This document shows positions 27,001 to 35,301 of a DNA stretch of 64,000 nucleotides, piece after piece; position 1 is the first letter of the stretch, and every line of letters begins with the position of its first letter. The notes beneath the pieces were generated by a model. That model was not told the DNA's origin, did not search any database, and worked only from the letters and a program-made list of their open reading frames with translations. The position numbers were made by a program, and so were the translations under genes. This stretch comes from CAZDQL01 sp964507325 (GTDB lineage Bacteria; Planctomycetota; UBA1135; GCA-002686595). The DNA lies in the NCBI GenBank assembly GCA_964507325.1, contig CAZDQL010000009.1, forward strand, positions 1 through 64,000, in the 5' to 3' direction.

Positions 27001-28231
27001 GGGCCAGCCCCCCCTGGAGGATCTCGTCCCAGCCGACCATGCGCCGCCCCTTCTCCGCCAGGAAGGCGTCCATCTGCCCGATGAACCAGCTGTGCAGCGC
27101 GTGGGCGTCAGCGCATTCCAGCTCCGCCATCAGCGCCTGCATCTCGGAGTCCTTCGTCCAGACGTCGAGGTTGGCCTCGTCGCCGCCGATGTGGATGAAC
27201 TCGCCGGGGAAGAGGTCGATCACCTCCGCCAGGACGTCCTGCATGAAGGCGACGGTGCGCGGCCGGGGGCCGAGGAGCCCCGAGTTCGGGCGCCAGTGGG
27301 ACACGTCACCCCACCGCTCGCCGGGAGGCAGCTCGGCCAGGTGCCCCATGTTCACGCCGAGCTCGGGATGGGCCACGATCGCGGCGCCGGCGTGGTAGGG
27401 CATCTCGATCTCGGGAACGAGTGTGACGTGCCGCTCCGCGGCGTAGCGCACCAGCCGCCGGATGTCGTCCTGCGTGTAGTAGCCGAAGCGGCGGGGCCCT
27501 GCCCCGCCGCGGTAGCGCAGGTTCCAGTCCATCTGCGAGCCGTGCTCGGTCAGCTCCGGGTACTTGGCGATCTCGATGCGCCAGCCCTCGTTGTCGGTCA
27601 GGTGGATCTGCAGCCGGTTGAGCTTGTGGAGCGCCATCGCGTCGATGACGTGCTCGACGTCCTCCACCGGGATGAAGTGACGGGCCGGATCGATCAGGAG
27701 GCCGCGCCACGCGAAGCGCGGGTGGTCCGTGATCGTCACGCACGGGATGGGCCAGAAGCCGTCCACCCGGGTAGGGGAGAGGACCTCGGCCGGGAGCAGC
27801 TGGCGCAGCGTCTGGACCCCGTAGAAGAGCCCCGGGACCGCGGCGGCGCGCAGGTCGATGCGCGCGGGTGTGACGCGCAGGGTGTAGCCCTCCTCGCCGA
27901 GCGCCGCGGTCAGCTCCTCGTCGAGCGCCAGGGCGATCAGGTCCTCGTCGCGCCCCGGAAAGTCCGCCCGCGGCAAGCGCGAGCCCGTGGCCGGGGCCAG
28001 CGTCTCGACGAGTTGGTCCGCCACGTCCTCCGCGCCGGCGGCCGCGACCACGGTGGTGGACGGGGCCAGGAGGAAGGCGCCCTCCGCGACCGACATCTCC
28101 ACCGGCTGCGGAATCACCACCGGGTGCGAATCCGTGTCAGTTCGGGCCGCGGTGTGACCCGCGAGGCCGGAGAGGCAGACGAACATGGCAGTGAGGGTTC
28201 TGGCCGGGGTCTGCGCTTCGTGACCGTGCAT
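24032..28231 (-). CDS. GH20 beta-hexosaminidase / GH89 alpha-N-acetylglucosaminidase / CBM32 fusion
   Basis: Exported 1399-aa multidomain glycosidase, expected to trim terminal GlcNAc or GalNAc from glycans. After a signal sequence (MFVCLSGLAGHTAA) comes a GH20 module (about 35-560): a small GH20b domain, then the barrel with LLIDPARHFIP and the acid/base pair GGDE near residue 350. A GH89 (NAGLU-type) module follows (about 590-1240) with WYLKHHCHAHVSWYGDQL, CFGYSLPWWDWEQWERLIDWM, ADTFIEMTPP and GFVNEGLGYNP; these two Glu residues are likely catalytic. It ends with an F5/8-type CBM32 (about 1260-1399). The start at 28231 has GGAGG seven bases upstream. I am not aware of this domain order as a standard architecture. 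Confidence 0.88.
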   Translation of the reverse strand: MHGHEAQTPARTLTAMFVCLSGLAGHTAARTDTDSHPVVIPQPVEMSVAEGAFLLAPSTTVVAAAGAEDVADQLVETLAPATGSRLPRADFPGRDEDLIALALDEELTAALGEEGYTLRVTPARIDLRAAAVPGLFYGVQTLRQLLPAEVLSPTRVDGFWPIPCVTITDHPRFAWRGLLIDPARHFIPVEDVEHVIDAMALHKLNRLQIHLTDNEGWRIEIAKYPELTEHGSQMDWNLRYRGGAGPRRFGYYTQDDIRRLVRYAAERHVTLVPEIEMPYHAGAAIVAHPELGVNMGHLAELPPGERWGDVSHWRPNSGLLGPRPRTVAFMQDVLAEVIDLFPGEFIHIGGDEANLDVWTKDSEMQALMAELECADAHALHSWFIGQMDAFLAEKGRRMVGWDEILQGGLAPGATVMSWRGTSGGITAAKAGHDVVMAPTSHTYFDYRQHADELGLGRQVTTVEDVYGFEPVPAELTAQEAEHVLGGQGQLWGELIADRERRDFMAWPRACALAEKLWSPAADRGVDPFLIRLATHLERLSAAGIAHRPLDRVPRTWEGRSDDDAPRAAEALLERLLPGHVDHFAFELLEPELGRDVFELETVEGKLVVRGNTAVSMAMGLHWYLKHHCHAHVSWYGDQLSLPEPLPVVRPKVRRVSWAQHRYFLNYCCFGYSLPWWDWEQWERLIDWMALNGVTAPLAVTGQEAVWQAVGRRLGLTEAQMQAFLAGPPYLPFGWMGCLDGWGGPLPEDWIERHETLGRRILERERELGMTPVLQGFTGHVPAALADLYPAAELHTIRWIEWETHLLDPLDPLFAEVARLYMEEQTQRFGSDHLYAADTFIEMTPPRGDVEYLDRLAKAIHGGMSTVDPEAVWVLQTWIFLNQQAFWTPERIQAFLAAVPDERLLCLDLFCEDRPQWSRTEAFHGKPWVWCNVQSFGRTVHLGGFLDANNAGLFAARRQRESGQLAGLGFVNEGLGYNPVAYDLMFEAAWRDGPVDLDRWIEGYARHRYGAENVHAAAAWATLAETVYTAPHRTRSVVDHAPSLRPVGGAPYDNVRLAAAWRELLAAGAELSHVDTYRFDLVNVARQVLSNHAVVLHGEVVASHRQGDVEAFDRAAQRFLGLLRDLDQLLATRGEFLLGRWLEDAKRWGTTEAERATYEWNARRVLTLWGEGPAIDDYARKEWSGMISGYYLPRWEWYLRDVGAALREERTFEEAAFRAQLRTWMEDWSSATESHPTAPHGDSLEVARRLWAQYADSFAPDSVSLTTGKPVTCSTALAPHPAYLANDGFANDTHRYWAMDVAGGDPAWWCVDLEQPTSVGRIVVVGYYGDERHYGFTVETSLDGETWELVADRRDNEEPSTAAGYTCHIDPRLVRHLRVTQTHNSANTGRHLVEVMAFAE

Positions 28232-28339
28232 GACTGATCCTCCGGGTCGGGCCGGACGTCGACGGGGCCTCCCGCGCCCGGCCCCCGTACTTACCAAATG
28301 AGCTCGTACCGCAGCGTCGGATCGCGCGGTGAATCAGGG

Positions 28340-28412
28340 TGCAATCCGGCTCCGGGGGGGGCAGTGCTCGCCGGCGTGGACCTCCAACGCGAGGTCGTGT
28401 ACACCATCCGGC
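28340..28412 (+). other. Leader region of tricorn gene with hairpin
   Basis: Contains GACCTC-n6-GAGGTC (a 6-bp stem inside GTGGACCTCCAACGCGAGGTC) and a C-rich GGCCCCCGCG end. It weakly resembles the two 5' elements at 22972 and 47514 (shared GCAGTGC and AGGTC blocks with similar spacing to the start). Similarity is marginal. Confidence 0.2.
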
Positions 28413-28443
28413 CCCCGCGAATCCCCCCCTGCTGAGTTCCGCC

Positions 28444-31400
28444 ATGCGTCGCCTGGCCACGCCGTCCCTCTTCGTCCTCCTCCTCGTCGCGTGTCAAGCG
28501 TCGGTTTCCGCCCAGGGCACGCGTGCGTCGGCGCCGCCCCCTCCCCGCACGACGGCCGCCGCCCCCTCCGAGGGCGTGCCCGGCTACTACCGCCAGCCCG
28601 CCCTGCACGGCGACACGATCGTCTTCGCGGGTGAGGGCGACCTGTGGGTGGTCTCGGTCGCTGGGGGGGTGGCACGCCGGCTGACCACGCACCCCGGGGA
28701 GGAGACCGATCCGGCGCTCTCGCCCGACGGGACCACGTTGGCGTTCACTGCCCGCTACGAGGGACCGGCGGAGGTGTACACGATGCCGCTCGCCGGCGGC
28801 ACGCCCACGCGCGCCACGTACGAGGCCGACACTTCGACGGTGCGCACGTGGACTCCGGACGGGAAGCTCGTGTACGAGACGCGGCGCTTCTCCGGCCTCC
28901 CGCGGCCGGGGCTCGTGGCGTTGGACGTCGAGACGATGATGCCGAGCCCCCTGCCGCTCTCGTACTGCGCCAACCCGACCTTCGACGCGGCGGGCACGAC
29001 GACCTGGTTCGTGCGGCCCGCCTGGCACCGCAACGTGACCAAGCGCTACACGGGCGGCACCGCACGGGACGTCTGGAAGTTCACGACCGGCAGCGAGGAG
29101 GCGATCGAGCTGACCGGCGACTACGACGGCGAGAGCCACTCGCCGATGTGGTGGGACGGCCGCGTCTACTTCGTCACCGACCGCGACGGCACGATGAACC
29201 TGTGGTCGATGGACGAGGACGGCGGCGACCTGCGCCAGCACACCCGGCACAGCGCCTTCGACGTCCGCGAGCCCGCGCTCCACGCCGGGCGCATCGTCTA
29301 CCAGCGCGCGGCCGACCTGTGGCTGTACGACATCGCCGCGGACCAGACGCGCCGGGTGCCGATCACCCTGGCCTCGGACCTCGACCAGCTTCGCGAGCGG
29401 TGGGTCGACGAACCGATGCAGAGCCTCCAGGCCGCCCACCTGCACCCCAAGGGGGAGAGCGTCGTGCTCACCTCGCGCGGGCGCGTCTTCGTCGCCCCCG
29501 CGCAGCAGGGGCGGCTGGTGCGCGCCTCCCGCAAGGACGGCGTGCGGTTCCGCGACGTGACGTTCCTGCCCGGGGGCGATGCACTCGTGGGGCTGACCGA
29601 CGAGTCCGGCGAGCTCGAGCTCACCCGGCTGCCCGCCAACGGGGTGGGCGCCGACGAGCCCCTCACGAGCGATGGCACCATCCTGCGCTTCGAGCCGACC
29701 CCCTCCCCCGACGGCCGCTGGATCGCGTACCACGACAACAACCACGACCTGTGGGTCCTGGACGTCGAGGCGGGGAAGTCCCGCAAGATCAACGAGAACC
29801 GCGAGGGCGTCGCCAACCTGGCGTGGTCGCCCGACGGGCGCTGGCTCGCCTACAGGATGACCGCGCTCAACACCTTCCGCCGCATCGTCGTCTTCGACAC
29901 GCAGGAGGGAACCACGTTCGCGGTCACGAGCGACCGCGTGAACAGCCAGTCGCCCGCATGGGGCCCGCAGGGCGACTTCCTCTACTTCCTCTCGGACCGC
30001 AACCTGCGGTCGCTCGTGTCGTCGCCCTGGGGGACGCGCGCTCCGCAGCCGTACTTCGACAAGACGATGCAGGTGTTCCTCGTCGGACTGCGGCCCGGGT
30101 TGCGCTCGCCGTTCCGGCCGGACGACGAGCTCGCGCCCGCCGCCGCGCGCGAGGACGGGAAGCAAGAGGAAGAGGAGGGGAAGCAGGAGCAGGACGAGCC
30201 GCGGACCGAGCCCGTCGAGATCGAGCCGGCCGGGATCGCGGGGCGCGTGGAGCGCGTACCGCTCGCGGCGGGGAACTACCGCTCACTCGCCGTGAACCGC
30301 AAGGCGCTGTTCCTCACCGCCCGGGACTCGGGGCCCGGGGCGAGGACACATCTCGTGGGGGTGAAGATCGACAACGAGGACGTCGAGGCGAAGACGATGG
30401 TGCCGGAGGTGCGGGCGGTCGAGATGTCCCTCGACGGGAAGCAGCTCCTCGTGCGGAAAGGCCAGGAGATCTACGTGATCGATGCGAAGCCGGGCGAGGT
30501 GGAGAAGCTCGGCAAGCACCGGGTCGACCTGTCGGGCTGGAGCTACTCGCTCGACGTGCGCCAGGACTGGCGGCAGATCTTCGTGGACGCGTGGCGGCTC
30601 GAGCGTGACTACTTCTACGACCCCGGAATGCACGGACTCGACTGGGACGCGGTCCTCGCGCGCTACCTGCCGCTCGTGGAGCGCGTGACGACGCGGGACG
30701 AGCTCTCCCACCTGATCGGCTGCCTGGTCGGCGAGCTCTCTGCCCTGCACACGAGCGTGCGCGGCGGTGACCTGCGCCAAGGGCCCGACCAGGTGTCCGT
30801 GGCGACCCTCGGTGCCCGGATGTTCCGCGACCCCGCCGCGGGAGGGTATCGCATCGACTACGTGTTCCAGTCGGACCCCGACTACCCCGACGAGCGCGCG
30901 CCGCTCGCGGAGCCCCACCTCGACGTGCACGCCGGGGACGTCATCGAGGCGGTCAACGGCACCAGTACGCTGGACGTCTTCGACATCGGCGCGCTGCTGC
31001 GGCACCAGCAGGGCAAGCAGGTGCTCCTGCGCGTGAAGTCGGGCGGCAAGGGCGCGACGCCGGCGGGCGAGTCGCGCGACCTGATCGTCGTCCCGGACGC
31101 GAACGAGCTCAATCTGCGCTACGCCGACTGGGAGTACACGCGACGCCTGCGCGTCGAGGAAGAGAGCGATGGCAAGATCGGTTACCTCCACCTGCGCGCG
31201 ATGGGGGGGAGCAACATCACCGAGTTCTTCCGCAACTTCTACCCGGTCTTCGATCGGCCCGGGCTGATCGTCGACGTGCGCAGCAATCGGGGTGGCAACA
31301 TCGACAGCTTCATCCTCTCGCGGTTGATGCGCAAGGCGTGGATGTACTGGCAGGGCCGCCAGGAGCAGCCGACGTGGAACATGCAGTACGCGTTCCGCGG

Positions 31401-31797
31401 GCACATGGTGGTGCTGGTCGACCAGCTGACCGCCTCGGACGGCGAGGCCTTCGCCGACGGCTTCCGGCGCCTGGGCCTCGGACCGGTGATCGGGATGCGC
31501 ACGTGGGGCGGAGAGATCTGGCTCAGCTCCGACAACCGCTTGAGTGACGGCGGCATCGCCCGCGCACCGATGTCCGGCGTGTACGGACCGGAGGGCGAGT
31601 GGCTGATCGAGCAGATCGGTGTCGTGCCCGACATGGAGGTGGACAACCTCCCCCACGCGACCTTCCGCGGCGCCGACGCTCAGCTCGACGCCGCGATCGA
31701 GTACCTACTCGGCGAGATCGAGAAGGACCCGCGCCCTGTGCCTCCTCCCCCGCCGTACCCGGACCGCTCGTTCGACTATCCCGAGGAAGGGCGCTGA
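28444..31797 (+). CDS. Exported tricorn-type protease (S41)
   Basis: Large serine peptidase, 1117 aa. A signal/lipoprotein-like N-terminus (LLLVACQAS) is followed by WD40-like PD40 beta-propellers (about 40-620; blocks such as DPALSPDGTTLAF and NLAWSPDGRWLAY). An acidic low-complexity insert comes next (EEEEGKQEQDEP, near 575-590), then the C1 helical domain, a PDZ domain and the C2 tail-specific protease domain. Likely catalytic residues by analogy with tricorn are His769 (GELSALHT), Ser998 (TASDGEAF) and Glu1024 (TWGGEIW). It would degrade peptides in the periplasm or outside the cell. The ATG at 28444 is chosen to match the signal peptide. Confidence 0.88.
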   Translation: MRRLATPSLFVLLLVACQASVSAQGTRASAPPPPRTTAAAPSEGVPGYYRQPALHGDTIVFAGEGDLWVVSVAGGVARRLTTHPGEETDPALSPDGTTLAFTARYEGPAEVYTMPLAGGTPTRATYEADTSTVRTWTPDGKLVYETRRFSGLPRPGLVALDVETMMPSPLPLSYCANPTFDAAGTTTWFVRPAWHRNVTKRYTGGTARDVWKFTTGSEEAIELTGDYDGESHSPMWWDGRVYFVTDRDGTMNLWSMDEDGGDLRQHTRHSAFDVREPALHAGRIVYQRAADLWLYDIAADQTRRVPITLASDLDQLRERWVDEPMQSLQAAHLHPKGESVVLTSRGRVFVAPAQQGRLVRASRKDGVRFRDVTFLPGGDALVGLTDESGELELTRLPANGVGADEPLTSDGTILRFEPTPSPDGRWIAYHDNNHDLWVLDVEAGKSRKINENREGVANLAWSPDGRWLAYRMTALNTFRRIVVFDTQEGTTFAVTSDRVNSQSPAWGPQGDFLYFLSDRNLRSLVSSPWGTRAPQPYFDKTMQVFLVGLRPGLRSPFRPDDELAPAAAREDGKQEEEEGKQEQDEPRTEPVEIEPAGIAGRVERVPLAAGNYRSLAVNRKALFLTARDSGPGARTHLVGVKIDNEDVEAKTMVPEVRAVEMSLDGKQLLVRKGQEIYVIDAKPGEVEKLGKHRVDLSGWSYSLDVRQDWRQIFVDAWRLERDYFYDPGMHGLDWDAVLARYLPLVERVTTRDELSHLIGCLVGELSALHTSVRGGDLRQGPDQVSVATLGARMFRDPAAGGYRIDYVFQSDPDYPDERAPLAEPHLDVHAGDVIEAVNGTSTLDVFDIGALLRHQQGKQVLLRVKSGGKGATPAGESRDLIVVPDANELNLRYADWEYTRRLRVEEESDGKIGYLHLRAMGGSNITEFFRNFYPVFDRPGLIVDVRSNRGGNIDSFILSRLMRKAWMYWQGRQEQPTWNMQYAFRGHMVVLVDQLTASDGEAFADGFRRLGLGPVIGMRTWGGEIWLSSDNRLSDGGIARAPMSGVYGPEGEWLIEQIGVVPDMEVDNLPHATFRGADAQLDAAIEYLLGEIEKDPRPVPPPPPYPDRSFDYPEEGR

Positions 31798-31847
31798 ACC
31801 AACCACAGGCCTTGAAGTCGCTGGACCACTACAGCCGGAGGGAATAG

Positions 31848-32501
31848 ATGACGCCCCAGGAGTATCTCGACAGCTTATGGAAGGAGCGCGCCACCGCGAT
31901 CCTCCGCACGCAGGACCGCAAGGTGGCGGCCGACGCCATGGAGGCGGCCATCACCGGCGGCTTTCGGGTGGTGGAATTCACCCTGAACACGCCCACGGCG
32001 CTCGAGCTGATCGCCAGGTTCTCCCAGCGGCCGGAGCTGATCGTGGGCGCCGGCACGGTGCTCACTCCCGACGACGCGCGGCGCGCCGTCGACGCGGGCG
32101 CCCGGTTCCTGGTCTCGCCGGTGATCGATGCGGAGGTGATCGCGACGGCGCACCAGCTCGAGGTGGCGGTCATGCCCGGCACCCACACGCCCACCGAGAT
32201 GTGGACGGCCCACCAGTGGGGTGCCCAGCTGCAGAAGCTCTTCCCGGCGCCGGGTCACGGCCCCTTCTACGTTCGCTCCTGCCTCGGGCCGCTGCCCGAG
32301 CTGCGCATCGTGCCCACCAACGGGGTCGACGCGGACAACGTCGCCGATTGGCTGCGCGCGGGCTCTTTCGCGGTGGGATTCACCACGACCCTCTTCGAGC
32401 CGAGCGCCCTCGAGGAGCGGCGCTTCGACGACATCGCGGCCACGGCGCGCACCCTGCTCGAAGCGGCGCGATCCGTGGACCGCCCCCTCGAGCATCACTG
32501 A
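31848..32501 (+). CDS. eda: 2-dehydro-3-deoxy-phosphogluconate / 4-hydroxy-2-oxoglutarate aldolase
   Basis: Class I aldolase of the KDPG/KHG family, 217 aa, cleaving KDPG to pyruvate and glyceraldehyde-3-phosphate (Entner-Doudoroff or uronate breakdown). Visible features: VEFTLNTP (general base Glu), GAGTVLT, FLVSPVID, VMPGTHTPTEMW, and QKLFPAPGHGP with Lys130 as the Schiff-base lysine. A strong SD GGAGGGA (31837-31843) lies four bases before the ATG. It starts 50 bases after the tricorn stop and may be co-transcribed with it. Pyruvate made here could feed the pyruvate oxidoreductase. Confidence 0.9.
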   Translation: MTPQEYLDSLWKERATAILRTQDRKVAADAMEAAITGGFRVVEFTLNTPTALELIARFSQRPELIVGAGTVLTPDDARRAVDAGARFLVSPVIDAEVIATAHQLEVAVMPGTHTPTEMWTAHQWGAQLQKLFPAPGHGPFYVRSCLGPLPELRIVPTNGVDADNVADWLRAGSFAVGFTTTLFEPSALEERRFDDIAATARTLLEAARSVDRPLEHH

Positions 32502-32591
32502 GCCGCGCCTCGTTTCAGTGAGGCCGACGTTGCGGTCAATGCGGAGGTCCCGGCCCCCCTCCAGATCCACGACCCTCCAGCACCTGCAGCC

Positions 32592-32982
32592 GTGAGCCCT
32601 CCGAACCCCAGCAGCGGTTCCCAGCCACCGGTGCGCACCCCACTCAGGCGCAAGCTCGCGCTGCTGGTCGTCTCGACGCTGGTCACCTTGCTCCTCTTGG
32701 AGGTCGGCTGTCGGTGGGCCGCTCATCAGCGCAACCGCAGCACTTGGGAGGCTCGACGCGACCAGGAGACACGGCTGGCTCAACGCCTCCATGATGGACC
32801 CGATTCGCGAGTTCCTCGCGAGCCGAGGGCAGGACGTCGACTCCGTCGAGGCGTACATTCAGTCGGAGCTCGTGGTCAGCGCCAAGAATCCCCACCCCTC
32901 CGCGCTTCAGAATCGGATGATCTCCGAACACCTGTACGACGCACTGCAGAGGGGCGGGGTTCTTCAGCGGATGATGCGCTAG
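32592..32982 (+). pseudogene. Remnant of a membrane-anchored SGNH-fold gene (internal deletion and frameshift)
   Basis: From GTG 32592 the frame encodes a proline-rich start and one membrane anchor (KLALLVVSTLVTLLLLEVGC) like other anchored SGNH proteins, then loses sense around 32770. A different frame (about 32760-32982) encodes RGWLNASMMDPIREFLASRG and then NPHPSALQNRMISEHLYDAL, which matches the C-terminal end of an SGNH hydrolase, where the catalytic His follows a HPS pattern. The whole central domain with the GDS serine is missing. Only about 130 codons remain of an expected ~350, so this is a broken gene. Confidence 0.6.
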
Positions 32983-32991
32983 GTGAGGCCT

Positions 32992-34647
32992 TCAATGCGG
33001 GTCATGGCTGGCCGGCGGCACGACGACCTGCTCGCGGAGCTCCGCGAACGCCTCGGAGATGCGCCGGCCGACCTCGTTCTCCTCGTCGACGACGTGGTGT
33101 GCACCGGCCGCCTCCAGGGCGGCGAGCGAACGGTGGAAGCGGCCGCGCACCAGGGTGAAGACCTCGGGCGCCGAGGTCCGGACCATGCGTACGAGGCGTA
33201 GCGCCGTCTCCGCGTCGGGAACGGTCGAGACGAGGAAGGAGGCGCTCGCGAGACCCGCGTGCTCGAGCACCTCGGCGTGCGTCGCGTCCCCCGTGACCGC
33301 GTCGTAGCCGAGGCGGCGGGCGTCCTCCGCGGCGCGCGGGTTGCGCTCCACGACGACGACGTGGCAGGCGTGCTCGTCGATGCGCTCGGCGCTGGCGCGG
33401 CCCGCGGGCCCGAATCCGACGACGATCGCGACCGCCTCGCCCTTCTCACGCCGGACGTCGCCGTGGGGCTCGCGCCCCTTCCCCCGCGCGACGCGCGCCG
33501 CGACGTGGGGCGCGAGGGCCACCAGGTACGGCGTGACCAGCATCGTGATCACGGCGACGGAGACGACCAGCAGGAACAGGTCCCCGTCGAGCAGGGTGCC
33601 GCGGCTGATGTCCGCGAGCACGAACGAGAACTCGCCGACCTGCGCGACGCACAGCCCGGTGGCGAGGGCGGCGGGGCCGGTCGCGCCGAGCGCGCGCAGG
33701 CCGGCCCAGACGAGTGTCGACTTGACCGCGATCACGCCGACGACGGACGCGGCGACGAGCCCGGCGTTGTCCGCGATCCAGCCCGGGTCGGAGAGCATCC
33801 CGATGCCCGTGAAGAAGAGCGTCAAGAGCAGCGTCTTCAGGGATCCGACGTCGGCGCGCACCTGGATGGCGAAGGGCGACTCCGCCAGCAGCATCCCGGC
33901 GATGAAGGTGGCGAGCGCCGGCGACACGCCAGCAGCGTGCGCTGCGACGCCCGACCCGAGCCCCGACACGATGGCGACGAGCAGCGACAGCTCGCGGTTC
34001 GCGTGTAGCGCGTTCGTGCGCAAGAGGCGCGGGACGAGGTGGTAGAAGACGACGTACAGGACGACGACCTGCGCGAGACCGATGCCGAGCGTGCGCATTG
34101 CCCGTAGCAGGATCTCGCTCGCCGGCCCCCCCTCGCCCAGCACCGTCACGAGCACCACCAGAGGGACGACGGCCATGTCCTGGACCAGCAGGATGCCGAG
34201 CGCGCGCTCCCCGTGGATACTCTCGACCTCGGCGCGCGAGGTCAGCACACGCAGCACGCATGCGGTGCTCGACAGCGCAAGGATCGCGCCCATCGCGATG
34301 GCGGTCGCAAGGGAGAGCCCGGTGCCTGCGGCGATCGTAGCACCCACGCCCAGCGTCACAGTGACCTGCACGACCCCGCCGCCGAGCGCGATGCGTCCCA
34401 TGGCGCGCAGGCGCGACCAGGAGAACTCGAGCCCGATCGCGAAGAGCAGCAGGGCGACACCGAGCTCCGAGAGGGCGAGAACCTCCTCGCTGCTGTCGAT
34501 CGCATGCAGCGCGTTGGGGCCGAGCAGCGCACCCGCGACGAGGTAGCCGACGATCGCGCTCTGCCGCAGGCGCTCCGCGAGCGCGCCGAGCAGCGCGCCC
34601 GCCCCGAGCAGGATCACGACGTCGAGGAGGACCTCCCAGATGTCCAT
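32992..34647 (-). CDS. Kef-type monovalent cation:proton antiporter with TrkA-N domain
   Basis: Inner-membrane antiporter of the CPA2 family, 551 aa. About twelve transmembrane segments occupy residues 1-390 (LLGALAERLRQSAIVGYLVAG, LLLFAIGLEFSW, LSSTACVLRVL). A cytoplasmic Rossmann RCK/TrkA-N domain follows, with nucleotide loop VGFGPAG near 408 and TGDATHAEVLEHAG. It probably exchanges K+ or Na+ for H+ under NAD(H) or redox control, as KefB/KefC do, though ion and ligand are inferred from family. Its start lies in a 276-base divergent region shared with the GntR gene. Confidence 0.9.
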   Translation of the reverse strand: MDIWEVLLDVVILLGAGALLGALAERLRQSAIVGYLVAGALLGPNALHAIDSSEEVLALSELGVALLLFAIGLEFSWSRLRAMGRIALGGGVVQVTVTLGVGATIAAGTGLSLATAIAMGAILALSSTACVLRVLTSRAEVESIHGERALGILLVQDMAVVPLVVLVTVLGEGGPASEILLRAMRTLGIGLAQVVVLYVVFYHLVPRLLRTNALHANRELSLLVAIVSGLGSGVAAHAAGVSPALATFIAGMLLAESPFAIQVRADVGSLKTLLLTLFFTGIGMLSDPGWIADNAGLVAASVVGVIAVKSTLVWAGLRALGATGPAALATGLCVAQVGEFSFVLADISRGTLLDGDLFLLVVSVAVITMLVTPYLVALAPHVAARVARGKGREPHGDVRREKGEAVAIVVGFGPAGRASAERIDEHACHVVVVERNPRAAEDARRLGYDAVTGDATHAEVLEHAGLASASFLVSTVPDAETALRLVRMVRTSAPEVFTLVRGRFHRSLAALEAAGAHHVVDEENEVGRRISEAFAELREQVVVPPASHDPH

Positions 34648-34865
34648 GGGTGCGCCCTACATGCAGGAATGGGCGTCCCCTGTCGAGGGTGGGGGATTGG
34701 GACCCCGGATCGGATCCGCGCAGCACCCTCCGGCAGGGCCAGGACCGCTCCTACGAGCCCGACCGCCACGGGTCGCCACCCCCAATTCCGAGTCCTATCC
34801 GCTTGTCGCACAAGGACTTAGAGCGATCGGCTCAATTCTCCTGGGGTCCCGAGGGCAGGGAGCGC

Positions 34866-34895
34866 GATAATTGTGCTAGTCTACGCAAACACTAG
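34866..34895 (+). promoter_or_regulatory. Promoter and operator-like inverted repeat of GntR-slipin operon
   Basis: GATAAT (34866-34871) is a good -10 candidate. It is followed at once by CTAGT-n10-ACTAG (34876-34880 and 34891-34895), an inverted repeat like those bound by YtrA-type GntR repressors. The site would cover the expected transcription start, which fits autorepression. No clear -35 was seen. Confidence 0.45.
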
Positions 34896-34923
34896 AGAAC
34901 TACAGCACTCAACTCTCACCACC

Positions 34924-35301
34924 TTGAAGTTCCGGATCGACAGAGGAAGCGGCGTGCCCTTCTACCGCCAGGTCATCGAGCAGACGCAGTCCGCGATCAC
35001 GAGCGGCGAGCTGCAGCCGGGCGACCAGTTGCCCACGGTGCGCCAGCTGGCCGTCGAGCTCTCGATCAACCCCAACACGGTCATCCGCGCGTACCGCGAG
35101 CTGGAGATCAAGGGGGTGCTGGACACCCAGCAGGGTTCGGGGACGTACGTCGGGAGCGCCAAGCCTGCGGGCGATCCGCAGGAGCGGCGTCGCATCCTCG
35201 ACCAGATCGTCACCGAGATGCTGGCGCGAGCGTCCGACTACGGGTTCTCACTGGATGAAATCGCACGTGCGCTGAAGCGGCGCAAGGAGACGACGTCATG
35301 A
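34924..35301 (+). CDS. GntR-family (YtrA-type) transcriptional regulator
   Basis: Small DNA-binding repressor, 125 aa from TTG at 34924. The winged helix-turn-helix spans about residues 10-75 (GVPFYRQVIEQTQSAI, GDQLPTVRQLAVEL, NPNTVIRAYRELEIKGVL, GSGTYVG). A short C-terminal helical dimerisation tail follows, as in the YtrA subfamily, which lacks a large ligand domain. A longer reading from GTG 34873 would run through the probable operator, so the TTG start, which matches usual family N-termini, is preferred. The stop overlaps the slipin ATG (ATGA). It probably controls its own operon. Confidence 0.82.
   Translation: MKFRIDRGSGVPFYRQVIEQTQSAITSGELQPGDQLPTVRQLAVELSINPNTVIRAYRELEIKGVLDTQQGSGTYVGSAKPAGDPQERRRILDQIVTEMLARASDYGFSLDEIARALKRRKETTS

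Noticed and set aside
24062..28237. Long open frame antisense to the GH20-GH89 gene
   Set aside because: The sense protein has clear catalytic motifs; the antisense translation is low-complexity and Arg/Asp/Val-rich.
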